Assembly: GCA_949987705.1 (NCBI GenBank)
Contig: OX465281.1
Location: forward strand, 155,262,393 to 155,326,392
Origin: Thereva unica
Taxonomy: Eukaryota; Arthropoda; Insecta; Diptera; Therevidae
Direction: 5' to 3'
Length of the DNA: 64,000 bases
The notes beneath the pieces are model-generated. The model was not told the DNA's origin. It was given only the letters and a program-made list of their open reading frames with translations, and did not search any database. Below, one piece after another: positions 29,985-39,489 of the stretch; positions within the stretch are counted from its first letter, which is position 1, and each line of letters begins with the position of its first letter. A program made the position numbers and the translations under genes.

Positions 29985-30495
29985 AGACGATTGTCACAAC
30001 CGGAAAATAATTCCCGGATTCGACCCATCATCATTTGAGGCGAAAATAGTGTTTCATCACTATGGACTCATACCAATATCAGTATCATATTCCGAATGGA
30101 CTACAATTTACAACTATCTTGACGCTTTAAAAACTAAAATGGAAAATACATCTCCAACAAATCAACCAAAGCTGCAAAAAGAACACAAAATCCCCGTTGG
30201 CAGTGGCAGCATCACCTTAAGACAGGCTGAACTTTGTAAACTATTTGAAATGCGGAATTTTTTAAACATCGTTATGTACCACAATAACAATGCTGCGGAT
30301 AGTGTAAAAGAATGTTATAGAAAATATGTTGAAAAATGTAAAGAAAAAAATGTATTAACATTAACATGTGAAGATTTTTTTATTCCAAGTCGAACATCTT
30401 ATGTACACTTAAATTATTCTCGACTTTTCTATGAAATACCGTTGTACTGTATTGCAAATCTTGTTTTTGATACGATAAATTTTGAATGCAAATAA
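29985..30495 (+). CDS. Polinton-associated gene of unknown function, C-terminal part
   Basis: Translation from about 30010 reads KIIPGFDPSSFEAKIVFHHY, then GLIPISVSYSEWTTIYNYLD and a central RQAELCKLFEMRNFLNIVMY, ending NLVFDTINFECK at 30495. The open frame itself starts at Met 30049, but coding similarity in style extends upstream to the MITE, so this and 29301-29420 form one gene. I do not recognise the family; its position among virion genes suggests an element protein. Confidence 0.6.
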
Positions 30496-30519
30496 ATAAA
30501 ATAAAACTAAAGATATCTT

Positions 30520-30999
30520 TTATTTAAAAAATTTATTCACTAACATGTATAAATATATATTAACACAATTTTGAACGGCACATCGGAGAGTATGTGACCT
30601 TCCATGTATCATGCAGAAAGACTCGAAATTTTCCAAGTTACTTAGTTTTGGTATTTCCAGTTGGACTATTTTCGCTTCAGGGAGGTATTTCCGGATAAAT
30701 TTATCCTTTTCCAATCCTTTCACAAAAATTGTGGAATTTGAATAATTCGTCAATAGGTTGGGCAATTCGTTGTAATCAGTATTTCCACCATTCCATCTTA
30801 ATCCATTTATTTTGCTAAAGTTGAAATCATCCTGCCAACGAGCTCTTGGTGTCAATTCACTATGCGGAAAAGGTGGCTTGAAGTAGTATAAGATCGGTAA
30901 AAGTGATCCGTGTTGTAAGACTACCATCTCCTTAGCAAACAGCTGTCCATTTACTCCACTGACAAATTGTATATCCACGATAACTGTTGTAGAATTCAT
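30520..30999 (-). CDS. Polinton-associated protein of unknown function (159 aa)
   Basis: It is transcribed toward the previous gene; the ends are 24 bp apart, with AATAAA signals between. The start is MNSTTVIVDIQFVSGVNGQL, with KEMVVLQHGSLLPILYYFKP, the block TIFVKGLEKDKFIRKYLP, and a Cys/His end (FCMIHGRSHTLRCAVQNC). I have seen this protein type with insect Polintons, but its function is not known to me. The D-Q start and the KG-EK-----L block recall nuclease-like folds, which is only a suggestion. The frame is intact. A related fragment lies at 28571-28755. Confidence 0.6.
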   Translation of the reverse strand: MNSTTVIVDIQFVSGVNGQLFAKEMVVLQHGSLLPILYYFKPPFPHSELTPRARWQDDFNFSKINGLRWNGGNTDYNELPNLLTNYSNSTIFVKGLEKDKFIRKYLPEAKIVQLEIPKLSNLENFESFCMIHGRSHTLRCAVQNCVNIYLYMLVNKFFK

Positions 31000-31275
31000 G
31001 ACTTTAACGATCCAAGAGAAAATATTAAATGACTCTTAAATACATGTTTTAATGTTTTATATATCTTAACAAATATATAACTCATTTCCACACCAACCCC
31101 AGGGGTAGAGTTTTTGGTGCGTTTTTTAGCTTTTTCAAAAAAAAAAGCTTATACAGAGGCTCTGTCCGTCTGTCCGTCTGAAACCTACTTTCATCTCTGA
31201 AAGTACTGCAGCTACAGACTTGGGAAATATCTCAAAATGTAGCTCTTGGTCAAAAGACCAAAAACTGAGAAAATG

Positions 31276-31735
31276 ATAATAATAATAATAATAATAATAA
31301 ATTTATTGGCAAGGTACACAAGATCATACATCTTTTAGAGTACATTTTAAAACAGGTAATCTAACTTAAATATAAATAAATGTAGTGAGTGGGATAAAGA
31401 GAACGGGATAATTAATAGTTACAGAAGAAGATATGAAAATAAGTGGATAGAAAATCTAAGAAAAAGAAGAGGAGGAAGAAAGAAAAAGAGATGCTTGCCT
31501 TCTGAAAGCCGTGGCTGAGCTCATTCTTTGAATCACACAGGGAAGATTGTTCCAAAGTCGAAACGAATGCACAAAGAAGGAGCGACTACCAATTAACGAA
31601 CAATGAGCTGGAATGAGAAATTTGGTTGAACGCAAGGATCGAAGAGGACAGAGGAAGTCGAAAAGGTAGGAAGGGCTTTTAGAGGATAGAACCTTATTTA
31701 AAAGAACTAAAGCCATGACATCAATAAAACGAAAG
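31276..31735 (-). pseudogene. 5'-truncated LINE fragment (C-terminal ORF end and ATT repeat tail)
   Basis: The minus-strand frame 31716-31456 contains SRSFFVHSFRLWNNLPCVIQ and ATAFRRQASLFL, the typical very C-terminal end of LINE ORF2 proteins (FRLWN-LP). The 3' end carries a (ATT)n tail at 31276-31304. It interrupts a segment that is continuous in the copy at 49090-49150 (GAGAAAATGGTCTGG). GAAAATG and GAAATTG at the two edges are a possible imperfect target duplication. Confidence 0.8.
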
Positions 31736-31808
31736 GGGAAATTGGTCTGGAAATTTCAACCAGAAGTATATTTAACAACAAAAAAGAGATTTCTAATAAA
31801 GTCCATAT

Positions 31809-31874
31809 ATCGGTAGCCTAAAGGTAAGGCACTGGAGTCCTATCCCAGGCGAACCAAGTTCAATCCCCGACCGC
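31809..31874 (+). repeat. tRNA-like module 1
   Basis: Box A-like TAGCCTAAAGG (31813) and box B-like GTTCAATCCCC (31858) are spaced as in a tRNA. The ends CGGTAG and GACCGC do not make a clean acceptor stem, so this is a tRNA-derived repeat and not a gene. Confidence 0.5.
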
Positions 31875-32125
31875 AAAATGGTGAAATAAATTTCTTTTTT
31901 TTACTTCGGTGTAACATGTTTTAATTCTATTTCTCACTAAATTATATTATTTAATAATGATACTAAGGAGAACATAAACATTTATTTAATTAAAAGTGCA
32001 AAAAAATCATTTTCTTGAGTTTTTATGGCTCTTCGGCGGCTTTATAAATCATTAAGAAATTTCGCGGAAATGATATAAATTATTTATTAGTTTATATGCA
32101 TATTTTATATGCTGTTCATTTTATT

Positions 32126-33163
32126 AACTTCCCAGTATAGGAAGTTATTGTAATCGGTCCGAAAATCGAAATCGAAAATTTCAACGTATTTTCATCTTTC
32201 AAGGTCCCAGGAGCATTTTAAGCAAAAAATTGGGAGGAAGTGTGTGTGTGTGTGTATGTGCGTACGGATGTGGTCATTTTTTCCTGCACGATATCGCGCG
32301 AACCAAAACTGATATCGACATCGTTGAGGTGTCGTTCGAAGCGTATTAACCGAAATATGATCTGAAAATATTTTCATGAAATTCGGTCGAGCCGTTTTTT
32401 TGTTTAAGCGACGTAAGTGATTTTTGTACCTGCACGATATCGCCCGAACCACGAAAGATATTGACTTACTTCAAGTGCCGTTCGAAGCGTATTAGCGACA
32501 ATATAATCTGAAAAGATTTTTATAATATTCGGTCCAGCGGTTTTTTGGTTTAAATGACTTAAGTGAGTTTTGCACCTGCACGATATCGCGCGAACTATAA
32601 AAGATATCGACTTAGTTGACGTGCCGTTCGAAGAGTATTAACCAAAATATGATCTGAAAAGATTTTCATAAAATTCGGTCGTGCCGTTTTTTTGTTTAAG
32701 CGGCGTAAGCGATTTTTGTACCTGCATCGCCCGAACCACGAAAGATATTGACTTACTTGAGGTGCCGTTCGAAGCGTATTAGCGACAATATAATCTGAAA
32801 AGATTTTTATAATATTCGGTCCAGCGGTTTTTTGGTTTAAATGACTTAAGTGATTTTTGTACCTGCACGATACCGCGCGACCTAAAAACTATATCGACTT
32901 CATTGAGGTTCCGAAAAACATTAGTACATCAATTTTATATACATTTTCTTCATCCTAATCTTATAAGTGCGCACATTTAGTTTGACATTTTAGCGAAAAT
33001 ATTGATAAACAATTGTGACAAATTCTCGGTATTATATATATATATTCTACAATTGCCTATTGTTCATTTATTATTAAAATATCCAATCATAATATTCAAA
33101 ATCCATCATACTGGGAAGTTGATCGTGTGGACCGAAAGGGTCGAACCCACATCCCAACTAGTT
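32126..33163. mobile_element. CTTCCCAGTAT repeat element (copy 1) with about 150-bp internal tandem units
   Basis: It begins AACTTCCCAGTATAGGAAGT and near its right end has the inverse ATACTGGGAAGTT (33108-33120), then CGAACCCACATCCCAACTAG. A second copy runs from 48382 to 51105. Inside, a unit of about 150 bp (TGCACGATATCGCGCGAACC, then GTGCCGTTCGAAGCGTATTA) is repeated about four times. It is noncoding. The CCCAACTAG end resembles that of the surrounding repeat. Confidence 0.7.
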
Positions 33164-33627
33164 ATTGTTTATAGTCATGTAGGTGGTGCTGTAGACCAAA
33201 ACAAAAATTCAATTTTATCGAACTTCGCTGTGGATTTGTCACAAAAAATATGTATATGATTTAAACGAAACATTTGGTAGGTTTAAAACGAAAAGTAGAT
33301 ATCTAATTTTTACCAGGGCATATAAACGCTTACTGAAATGAATGAAAGTTCATAAATTTAATTGCACGAACGATGTATTTAAGACCGTCCTTATAGTCCA
33401 TGAATATAAGGAAGTGATTTTTCTCAGAATTTTTAATATTTTACAAAAATTTTACAAACGATTTGCCCCATATCTAAAAAATTTTGCAGCCCTTTGTTTA
33501 AAAGCATATTTTTAAGTTTCTATTAACTAAATTTGTATGTAAGGCATAAAAACTGTTAAAATTAGTTCAACCTAAACATTTCATAGGCATCGAACAAATT
33601 ACTTTATTGCTGCAAAACTGATAGAAG

Positions 33628-33706
33628 GTCGGTGTGAGAGTGCGTAGCGCGTTGGATCCTCGATCCATCGGCGCGTAGCGTTGCAGGTTCAAGCCCTGGT
33701 CGGACA
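33628..33706 (+). repeat. tRNA-like module 2
   Basis: Contains GTGCGTAGCGCGTTGGATCC (D-arm-like) and box B-like GGTTCAAGCCC (33686-33696) with a CAGG/CCTG T-stem. A T run follows at about 33711-33722, like a Pol III terminator. The acceptor stem is poor. Confidence 0.5.
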
Positions 33707-33783
33707 GATTGTTTTTTTTTTTCTCTTTTTCTTCTTTCTGAAATGATTTATTAACATATTAGTCAACCACCGATAGTATCAGC

Positions 33784-33862
33784 CATGGCCCGAAGGTCTA
33801 AGGCGAAGTACCGGCGCCTGCGGACTGTGTAGGGCTGCGAGTTCGATTCCGGCTCGCGGTGC
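33784..33862 (+). repeat. tRNA-like module 3
   Basis: Contains TGGCCCGAAGGTCTAAGGCG (box A-like) and GAGTTCGATTCCGGCTC (box B-like), then a run of ten T. Length and layout recall a tRNA with a long variable arm. The 3' part recurs at 49512-49545. Confidence 0.5.
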
Positions 33863-34509
33863 TTTTTTTTTTCGTCATAATAATTTTTTTTAAATTTCCT
33901 TCGGGGATTTGTTTCATATGAAACAAGCTTTTGACATGAATACGTCTCTAAATTTGCTTCCAGAACAAAAACCGATGATAACGAAATTATGGCATATAGT
34001 TTTTATTTGCAGCTCAAAAACTATTGTTTAGGTATATTGAATAAAGAAATATACCATGATGTGGGTGAAGAATCAAAGAATTTTATTGTTTACAGTTGAT
34101 TTCCATTTTTTTAAGCTATGATGATTATATTGTAGTGTTTGTTAAATACTTTGTTAAGTTTTAGATTACGCAAAGTCTTACAACTTATAACCTACATAAC
34201 CCTTTAACATAAACTTTTCAAGATTAATTATATCTAGCGTTGGTCAGTGTAATACTTATGAATCTCCATGGCCAAACTAGGATACAGTATTATGACAATA
34301 ATTAAATCAATGCAACGTGAAATAAAAGTTCTAGTTAAGAACGGATTTGGCTTATTTAGCTTATTATAGATTGAGTTATAGCTCACAATTGAATATGTAC
34401 CAAAAGTTTTAATTAGTCGCCGCTTTGAGATTTTACCATCAACGCAGGCTTAGTTTATTATACTACAATAAATCATCATAGCTAAAAAAAAAGTACTCAA
34501 ATTCATCAA

Positions 34510-34562
34510 GAATCGAACCCTGGTCCTTCGCACCCCGATCTAGCGCCTTCCCATTACTCCAA
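34510..34562 (-). repeat. tRNA-like module 4 (3' part)
   Basis: On the minus strand TAATGGGAAGGCGCTAGATC is followed by ACCAGGGTTCGATTCTTG, a box B-like T arm. The 5' part with box A is not clear. Confidence 0.4.
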
Positions 34563-35518
34563 ACACTAACTTGTAGGTATGTGGCAATAAACATATGTAT
34601 TTATTTATGCTTACGTAAAAAGGTACATTCCAATGCTAGATATGTATAAAGTTTCGAAGGAAGTAAACAACTGAATTATGACAACAGATTTTCTATTATT
34701 TATGAAATGTATTTTGTATATTTTATGGAAATTGATAATCATAGGTAAAACGAAGAGTAATGTAATATTGCCTTAGATGGTGTTCACTATTCTTTGTCAT
34801 AGATGGGGTGCAATTAAAATATAACAATTCTTTCAAATTCTTGGCGGGTAATTATTGGTGTTGGTCTCATTGCGAGGTGTGGGCACTTGTGTGTGTGCAC
34901 GTGCATATATGCTATGGATAAACAGATGCCTATGTTTTTCAGTAGATGTTCTACATTTAAAGAAAAGTGAAGTGCGTGCGTGATTTTTTCTTTAAAAATA
35001 AAAAAAAAGTTACATTGAAGTGTAAATTAATACAAAAGGTGCGGTAAGCCGAATTTTTAACAATAATACATGTATGTTTAAGTAAAATAATACACCTAAT
35101 TCTGTTGTGCAAAGTGCTTCACATTAGATTTGCCTCCAATCCAAAGAAAAATGTTTAGATTCGTTTTATATAGTGTTTACATGTGTGATGTGCTTTTTTT
35201 TCAATTTGACACATTCGAATTATTGGCCTCGATTCCCAGATCCGGCGGGTTGGAAGTGAGTGCGGATCAATCTCCACTTAATATATTGTCATCCAGTCTG
35301 AAGTGTTATTCAACAGAAAGAACACCATGAAAAAGCGTAATTAGTGGCTAGTCTCTAGGCACAACATCCCACTAGTTTTATCATGTGGTATCCCCATTAG
35401 GCCTACTCCACGAAGCTTATTCATATAGCTTATTCTTCTAAATTGGCATGTTCAGAAGTGTAAGCAGTGATAAATTTATGTATTTATCTCTGTTGTTGTC
35501 TCACAAAAACACATTTTC

Positions 35519-35735
35519 TCATCTTTTCTGTCGTTTAAACCCGTATGGTAGGGAGCTGAAATCTTCCAAAAATCTTCGTTTATTTGAAGTCACTTTATAT
35601 TTTTTTATTTCCGGAACTGTTACTACCTCGTGATCTTTTGTGCGACGAATATTTTTTGATAGGATAGGAATATAGTCTTCCTCGTTGTCATTTAATATCA
35701 TATTTTTAATTGAATCTAAATGATGAATGAATGAA
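35519..35735 (-). pseudogene. Polinton DNA polymerase B, C-terminal end
   Basis: On the minus strand the frame reads FDSIKNMILNDNEEDYIPIL and ends VTVPEIKKYKVTSNKRRFLE with DFSSLPYGFKRQKR. The V-----K-Y-V--NKR-----F--LPYGF ending is the usual C-terminus of Polinton PolB as I know it. It is separated from the rest of the polymerase (39490 onward) by the 3.6-kb minisatellite element. Confidence 0.7.
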
Positions 35736-35889
35736 ATTTAATTACAAAAATATTCTTTAAAATTTTTGTAAACTTTATAAGGAAAAACATATTTACAGAT
35801 TTAAAATGAAATTCATTAAAATAGAAAATAACACGAAAATATTCCAGAAATAATACTTCTATTTTACAATCGCACCTCGCCTAAAAAGA

Positions 35890-36370
35890 AGTAATAAATG
35901 TCTCTCGAGTACAAAACTTCACTCCTTCGACAAATGTAAGAATTGTCTCTTTAATACAAAATTTACGTCCCACCCCACGAAAAATGTATGAATTGTCTCT
36001 TCAGTACAAGATTTACCTCCCTCGAAAAATATAAGAATTGTCTCTTCGGTACAAAATTTACCTCCCTCGAAAAATGTAAGAATTGCCTCTTCAGTACAAA
36101 ATTTACCTCGCTCGAAAAATGTAAGAATTGTCTCTTCGGTTCAAAATTTACCTCCCTCGAAAAATGTAAAAATTGCCCCTTCAGTACAAAATTTACCTCG
36201 CTCGAAAAATGTAAGAATTGTCTCTTCGGTTCAAAATTTACCTCCCTCGAAAAATGTAAGAAATATCTCTCGAGTACAAAACTTCACTTCCTCAAAAAAT
36301 GTAATAATTGTCTCTTTAGTATAAAATTTAACTCCCTTCAAAAATGTAAGAGATTTCTCTCCAGTTCGTA
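35890..36370 (+). repeat. 45-bp minisatellite (about 10 units)
   Basis: Unit consensus is about TTACCTCCCTCGAAAAATGT, then AAGAATTGTCTCTTCAGTACAAAA. Because 45 is a multiple of three, a 136-codon frame stays open by repetition (repeat FTSLEKCKNCLFSTK); I do not regard it as a gene. The reverse-oriented array is at 45900-46320. Confidence 0.9.
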
Positions 36371-37003
36371 TTTACAATCTCACCACGTCTCGGTTTAAAT
36401 TGGATATTTTCCCAGCAAACCACATGTAATGCATAGAACAAAGAAATGCATTCGCCGTACATTACAAGTAAGCTATCTGAAAGTTATCAATCAGCGACTG
36501 CTTACAAGTGCCTTACAAATACATTACAAGCAATGTATTAAATTGTTAGGATTTTGAGGATTCAAAAGCGTATTATAAAGGGCCAAATACACGAGCACTC
36601 CATTCCGCCACGCTAATAAATTTTTGTTGGAGTCTTCAGTAATTAAGCTAATAAAATCGTATCTCATTTCAAATAGCATACATACTGAAAATTATTCATT
36701 TTCTATTTTCGAGAGAGAGATATGAGGGCGACTCTACGGACGTCACATGGTAGAACACATATCCAGAAATTCAGGGCATCTTAAATACAAAGTTCAACAT
36801 AAAATTATAATAAATTTTGTTTTAAAAAAATATTTTATTATTAAATGCATTTTTAGTCGATTAGAATCAATGCATTTTTCCTAGGGCAATCCTAATGCTA
36901 TTCTATACATTTTATTAGTTTTATGAAATGCCTTTTTTAATGCATTTCCCACATCTATAAAATGTATTTGTAATTTATTATTTATGCATTACATACTTCT
37001 ATA

Positions 37004-38990
37004 TGAAACTAGCAAAAACCCGCGTGCGTTGCAACGCCTTTCAATGAAATAAGATTATGGGGACACAGTCTGCGATAGGAAAATGCTATAGTGAAAAAAG
37101 AACAAATCTGGGAAAATTTATTTTGGGAGATGACCGCCATGGACCAAATGATATATTGAGTATACTATATTGCCTATGGTGTTCTACTTATCATACTCTT
37201 TCATTTGATACCCATGTCGAAGGGGTTGTAAAGAAAATATTAATCCGCCCTCTTGAGATGGCCGCTATGGACCAAACGATATATTGAGTATACTATATTG
37301 CATATAGTGTTCTACTTATCATACTCTTTCATTTGATACCCATCTCGAAGGGGTTGTGAAGAAAATGGTAATCCGCCCTCTGGAGATGACCGCCATTTAC
37401 CAAACGATATATTGAGTATACTATATTGCTTATATTGTTCTACTTATCATAGCCTTTCATTTGATACCCATGTCTCGGGTGTTGTGAAGAAAATGGTAAA
37501 CCGCCCTTTTGAGATGGCCGCCATGGACCAAATTATAAATTGAGTATACTATATTGCTTATGGTGTTCTACTTTTCATAGCCTTTCATGTGATACCCACG
37601 TCTCGGGTGTTGTGAAGAAAATGGTAACCCGCCCTCTTGAGATGGCCGCCATGAATCTAAAGACACAGTCTATGTCATTGTTCTTATAATGCCCTTTCAT
37701 TTGATACCAATGTCGAGGGGGTAGTGAAGAAAATGATCATCCGCCCTCTTCAGATGACCGCCATGGACCAAACGATATATTGAGTATACTATATTGCTTA
37801 TGGTGTTCTACTTATCATACCCTTTCATTTGAAATCCATGTCGAGGGGTGTGAATATAATGGTAATCCAACCTCTGGAGATGGCCGCTATGGGCCAAACG
37901 ATATATTGAGTATACTATATTGCTTATGTGTTCTACTTATCATACTCTCTCATTTGATACCCATCTCGAAAGGGTTGTGAAGAAAACGGTAGTCCGCCCG
38001 CTTGAGATGATCGCCATGGACGAATCGATATATTGAGTATACTATATTGCCTATGGTGTTCTCCTTGTCATACTCTTTCATTTGATATCCATGTCGAAGG
38101 TGTTGTGAAGAAAATGGTAATCCGCATTCTTGAGGTGGCCGCTATAGACCAAGCGACATATTGAGTATACTATATTGCTTATATTGTTCTACTTATCATA
38201 CTCTTTCATTGGATACCCATTTCGAAGGGGTTGTGAAGAAAATGGTCATCTGCTCTCTTGAGATGACTGCCATGGACCAAACGATATATTGAGTATACTA
38301 TATTGCCTTTGGTGTTCTACTTATCATACCCTTTCATTTGATATCCATGTCGAGGGGTTGTAAAGAAAATGGTAATCCGCCCTCTTGAGATGGCTGCTAT
38401 GGACCAAACGCCTGATTTTCTATTGAAATTTTGCTATAAACCTCACGGAGCCCGAGACCTTTCCTTCAGATATGAATTTTACACAGATGAAATGCCTCAA
38501 AGAACATGGGTCTTGCGTCGGCCGCCATGAATCGGTATATTGAGTCTACTACATTGCTTATAGTATTCTACTTATCATACCCTTTCATTTGATACCCATG
38601 TCGAGGTGGTTGTGAAGAAAGTGGTACACCGCCCTCTTGAGACGGCCGCCATGGATCATTTTAGTTTCAATAGCGTCATGGCCTACCTATTGTTTGACAG
38701 CTGCGTAAATTTGAAATTTTCATTAAATGTAATGATTCAATTTAATGACAATTTTACATTTGTCAAACAATAGGTAGGCCATGAAGCTATTGAAACTAAA
38801 ATGAAGTGAAAATTCCTAAAATTACCATTTTTTTGTTTTTTCAGGCAATTTTTTAAATTTTTCTCTCCGTAAGAACCATCCTCGTAGTTCAACGAATATT
38901 CGAAAAAAAAATTAGTCCAATAGGTCCAGCCGTTCTCGAGTTATGCGCTTACCAACACATTTTGCCATTCATTTTTATATTATAGATATA
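37004..38990. repeat. nested element with degenerate tandem repeats (about 13 units)
   Basis: It begins ATGAAACTAGCAAAAACCCG with GCGTTGCAACGCC and ends GTCCAGCCGTTCTCGAGTTATGC before TTATATTATAGATATA, a common format for insect interspersed repeats. The inside has units of about 120 bp or multiples, containing GATATATTGAGTATACTATA, TTCTACTTATCATA and TTTCATTTGATACCCATGTCG with GATGGCCGCCATGGACCAAA. Part of the unit matches the 269-bp satellite at 16-22 kb. Confidence 0.8.
38657..38803. mobile_element. 147-bp MITE in the tandem repeat
   Basis: Inverted arms of about 45 bp, CATTTTAGTTTCAATAGCGT and its near reverse complement, include CCTACCTATTGTTTGACA. The centre is AT-rich. It interrupts one of the tandem units. 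Confidence 0.8.
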
Positions 38991-39489
38991 TTGTTAATGC
39001 ATTACAAGCAATGCATTTCATCCTAGGACATGCCTAATGTGTTTTAATGCATTCCGTATTACTTACAAAATGCTTTCTTTAATGAATTTCATTCATTTCT
39101 GAAATGTATTCTGAATTCATTTTGTATGCATTCGTGGTTTACTGGGTTACTGCGGCAAAAGCTGTAAGAAAATGTCTCGGCACTTCATGTTTACAATCTC
39201 ACCTCGCCGCAATTCGAATTGGATATTTTGCAATTGCAAAAGAAATAAGAAAATGTTGTTCCAGTTCGTGTTTACAATCTCACCTCGGCACAGTTCAAAT
39301 TGGATATTTTACTGCCGCAAAAGAAGAAAGAAATGTCTCCCCACTTCGTAATTTACAATCGTACGATACACGATCATATCCCAGTAGTACATTATTTTTG
39401 AACCGGGACATTTAAAAAAGTTGAGGCCTCAGTACAATTTACTATCGTGTACGGGACAAATGAACTGCCTCTTGTAAGTCCGGATCAAC

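Larger units (their letters stand above)
31126..35376. mobile_element. 4.25-kb interspersed repeat with CTAG end (copy 1)
   Basis: It starts AGCTTTTTCAAAAAAAAAAG then CTTATACAGAGGCTCTGTCC and ends GCACAACATCCCACTAG before TTTT. A shorter copy with the same two ends lies at 48945-50303. The right end has a possible hairpin (TAGTGG and CCACTA) ending in CTAG, reminiscent of Helitrons, but class is uncertain. It holds a LINE fragment, a second nested repeat (32126-33163) and four tRNA-like modules. No autonomous gene is visible. Confidence 0.65.
36411..39146. mobile_element. TIR element CCCAGCAAACCAC nested in copy A
   Basis: The left end is CCCAGCAAACCACATGTAAT and the right end ATGCATTCGTGGTTTACTGGG, imperfect inverted repeats of about 20 bp. 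Comparison with copy B shows the flanks GGATATTTT and TTACTGCGGC are normally continuous, so only about 2 bases (TT) are duplicated. The interior is rich in ATGCATT and ACATTAC motifs and holds the repeat at 37004-38990. Confidence 0.75.
35830..39475. mobile_element. minisatellite-bearing element, copy A, inside polB
   Basis: The left end is near TATTTTACAATCGCACCTCGCC and the right end near TACGGGACAAATGAACTGCC. It is an inverted relative of 45590-47660: the same two end regions and the same 45-bp array occur there on the other strand. It contains 45-bp units (35890-36370), a nested TIR element (36411-39146) and a right end with about 80-bp units (ACAATCTCACCTCG). No transposase is seen. Confidence 0.75.

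Noticed and set aside
33002..33259. 85-codon frame overlapping the end of the CTTCCCAG element
   Set aside because: It spans the element edge and the flank and contains no motif. The equivalent region at 51040-51105 is not open in the same way.
31809..34562. Genuine tRNA genes
   Set aside because: Box A/B-like motifs are present, but acceptor stems do not pair well and the modules sit inside mobile repeats, so I list them only as tRNA-like.
35890..36370. CRISPR-like array
   Set aside because: Units are directly adjacent tandem repeats without unique spacers, in a eukaryotic transposon context.
35988..36398. 136-codon frame with a 15-residue Cys-containing repeat (FTSLEKCKNCLFSTK)
   Set aside because: The 45-bp period keeps any stop-free frame open. 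The inverted array at 45913-46320 is open in the opposite sense, so neither reading is favoured.
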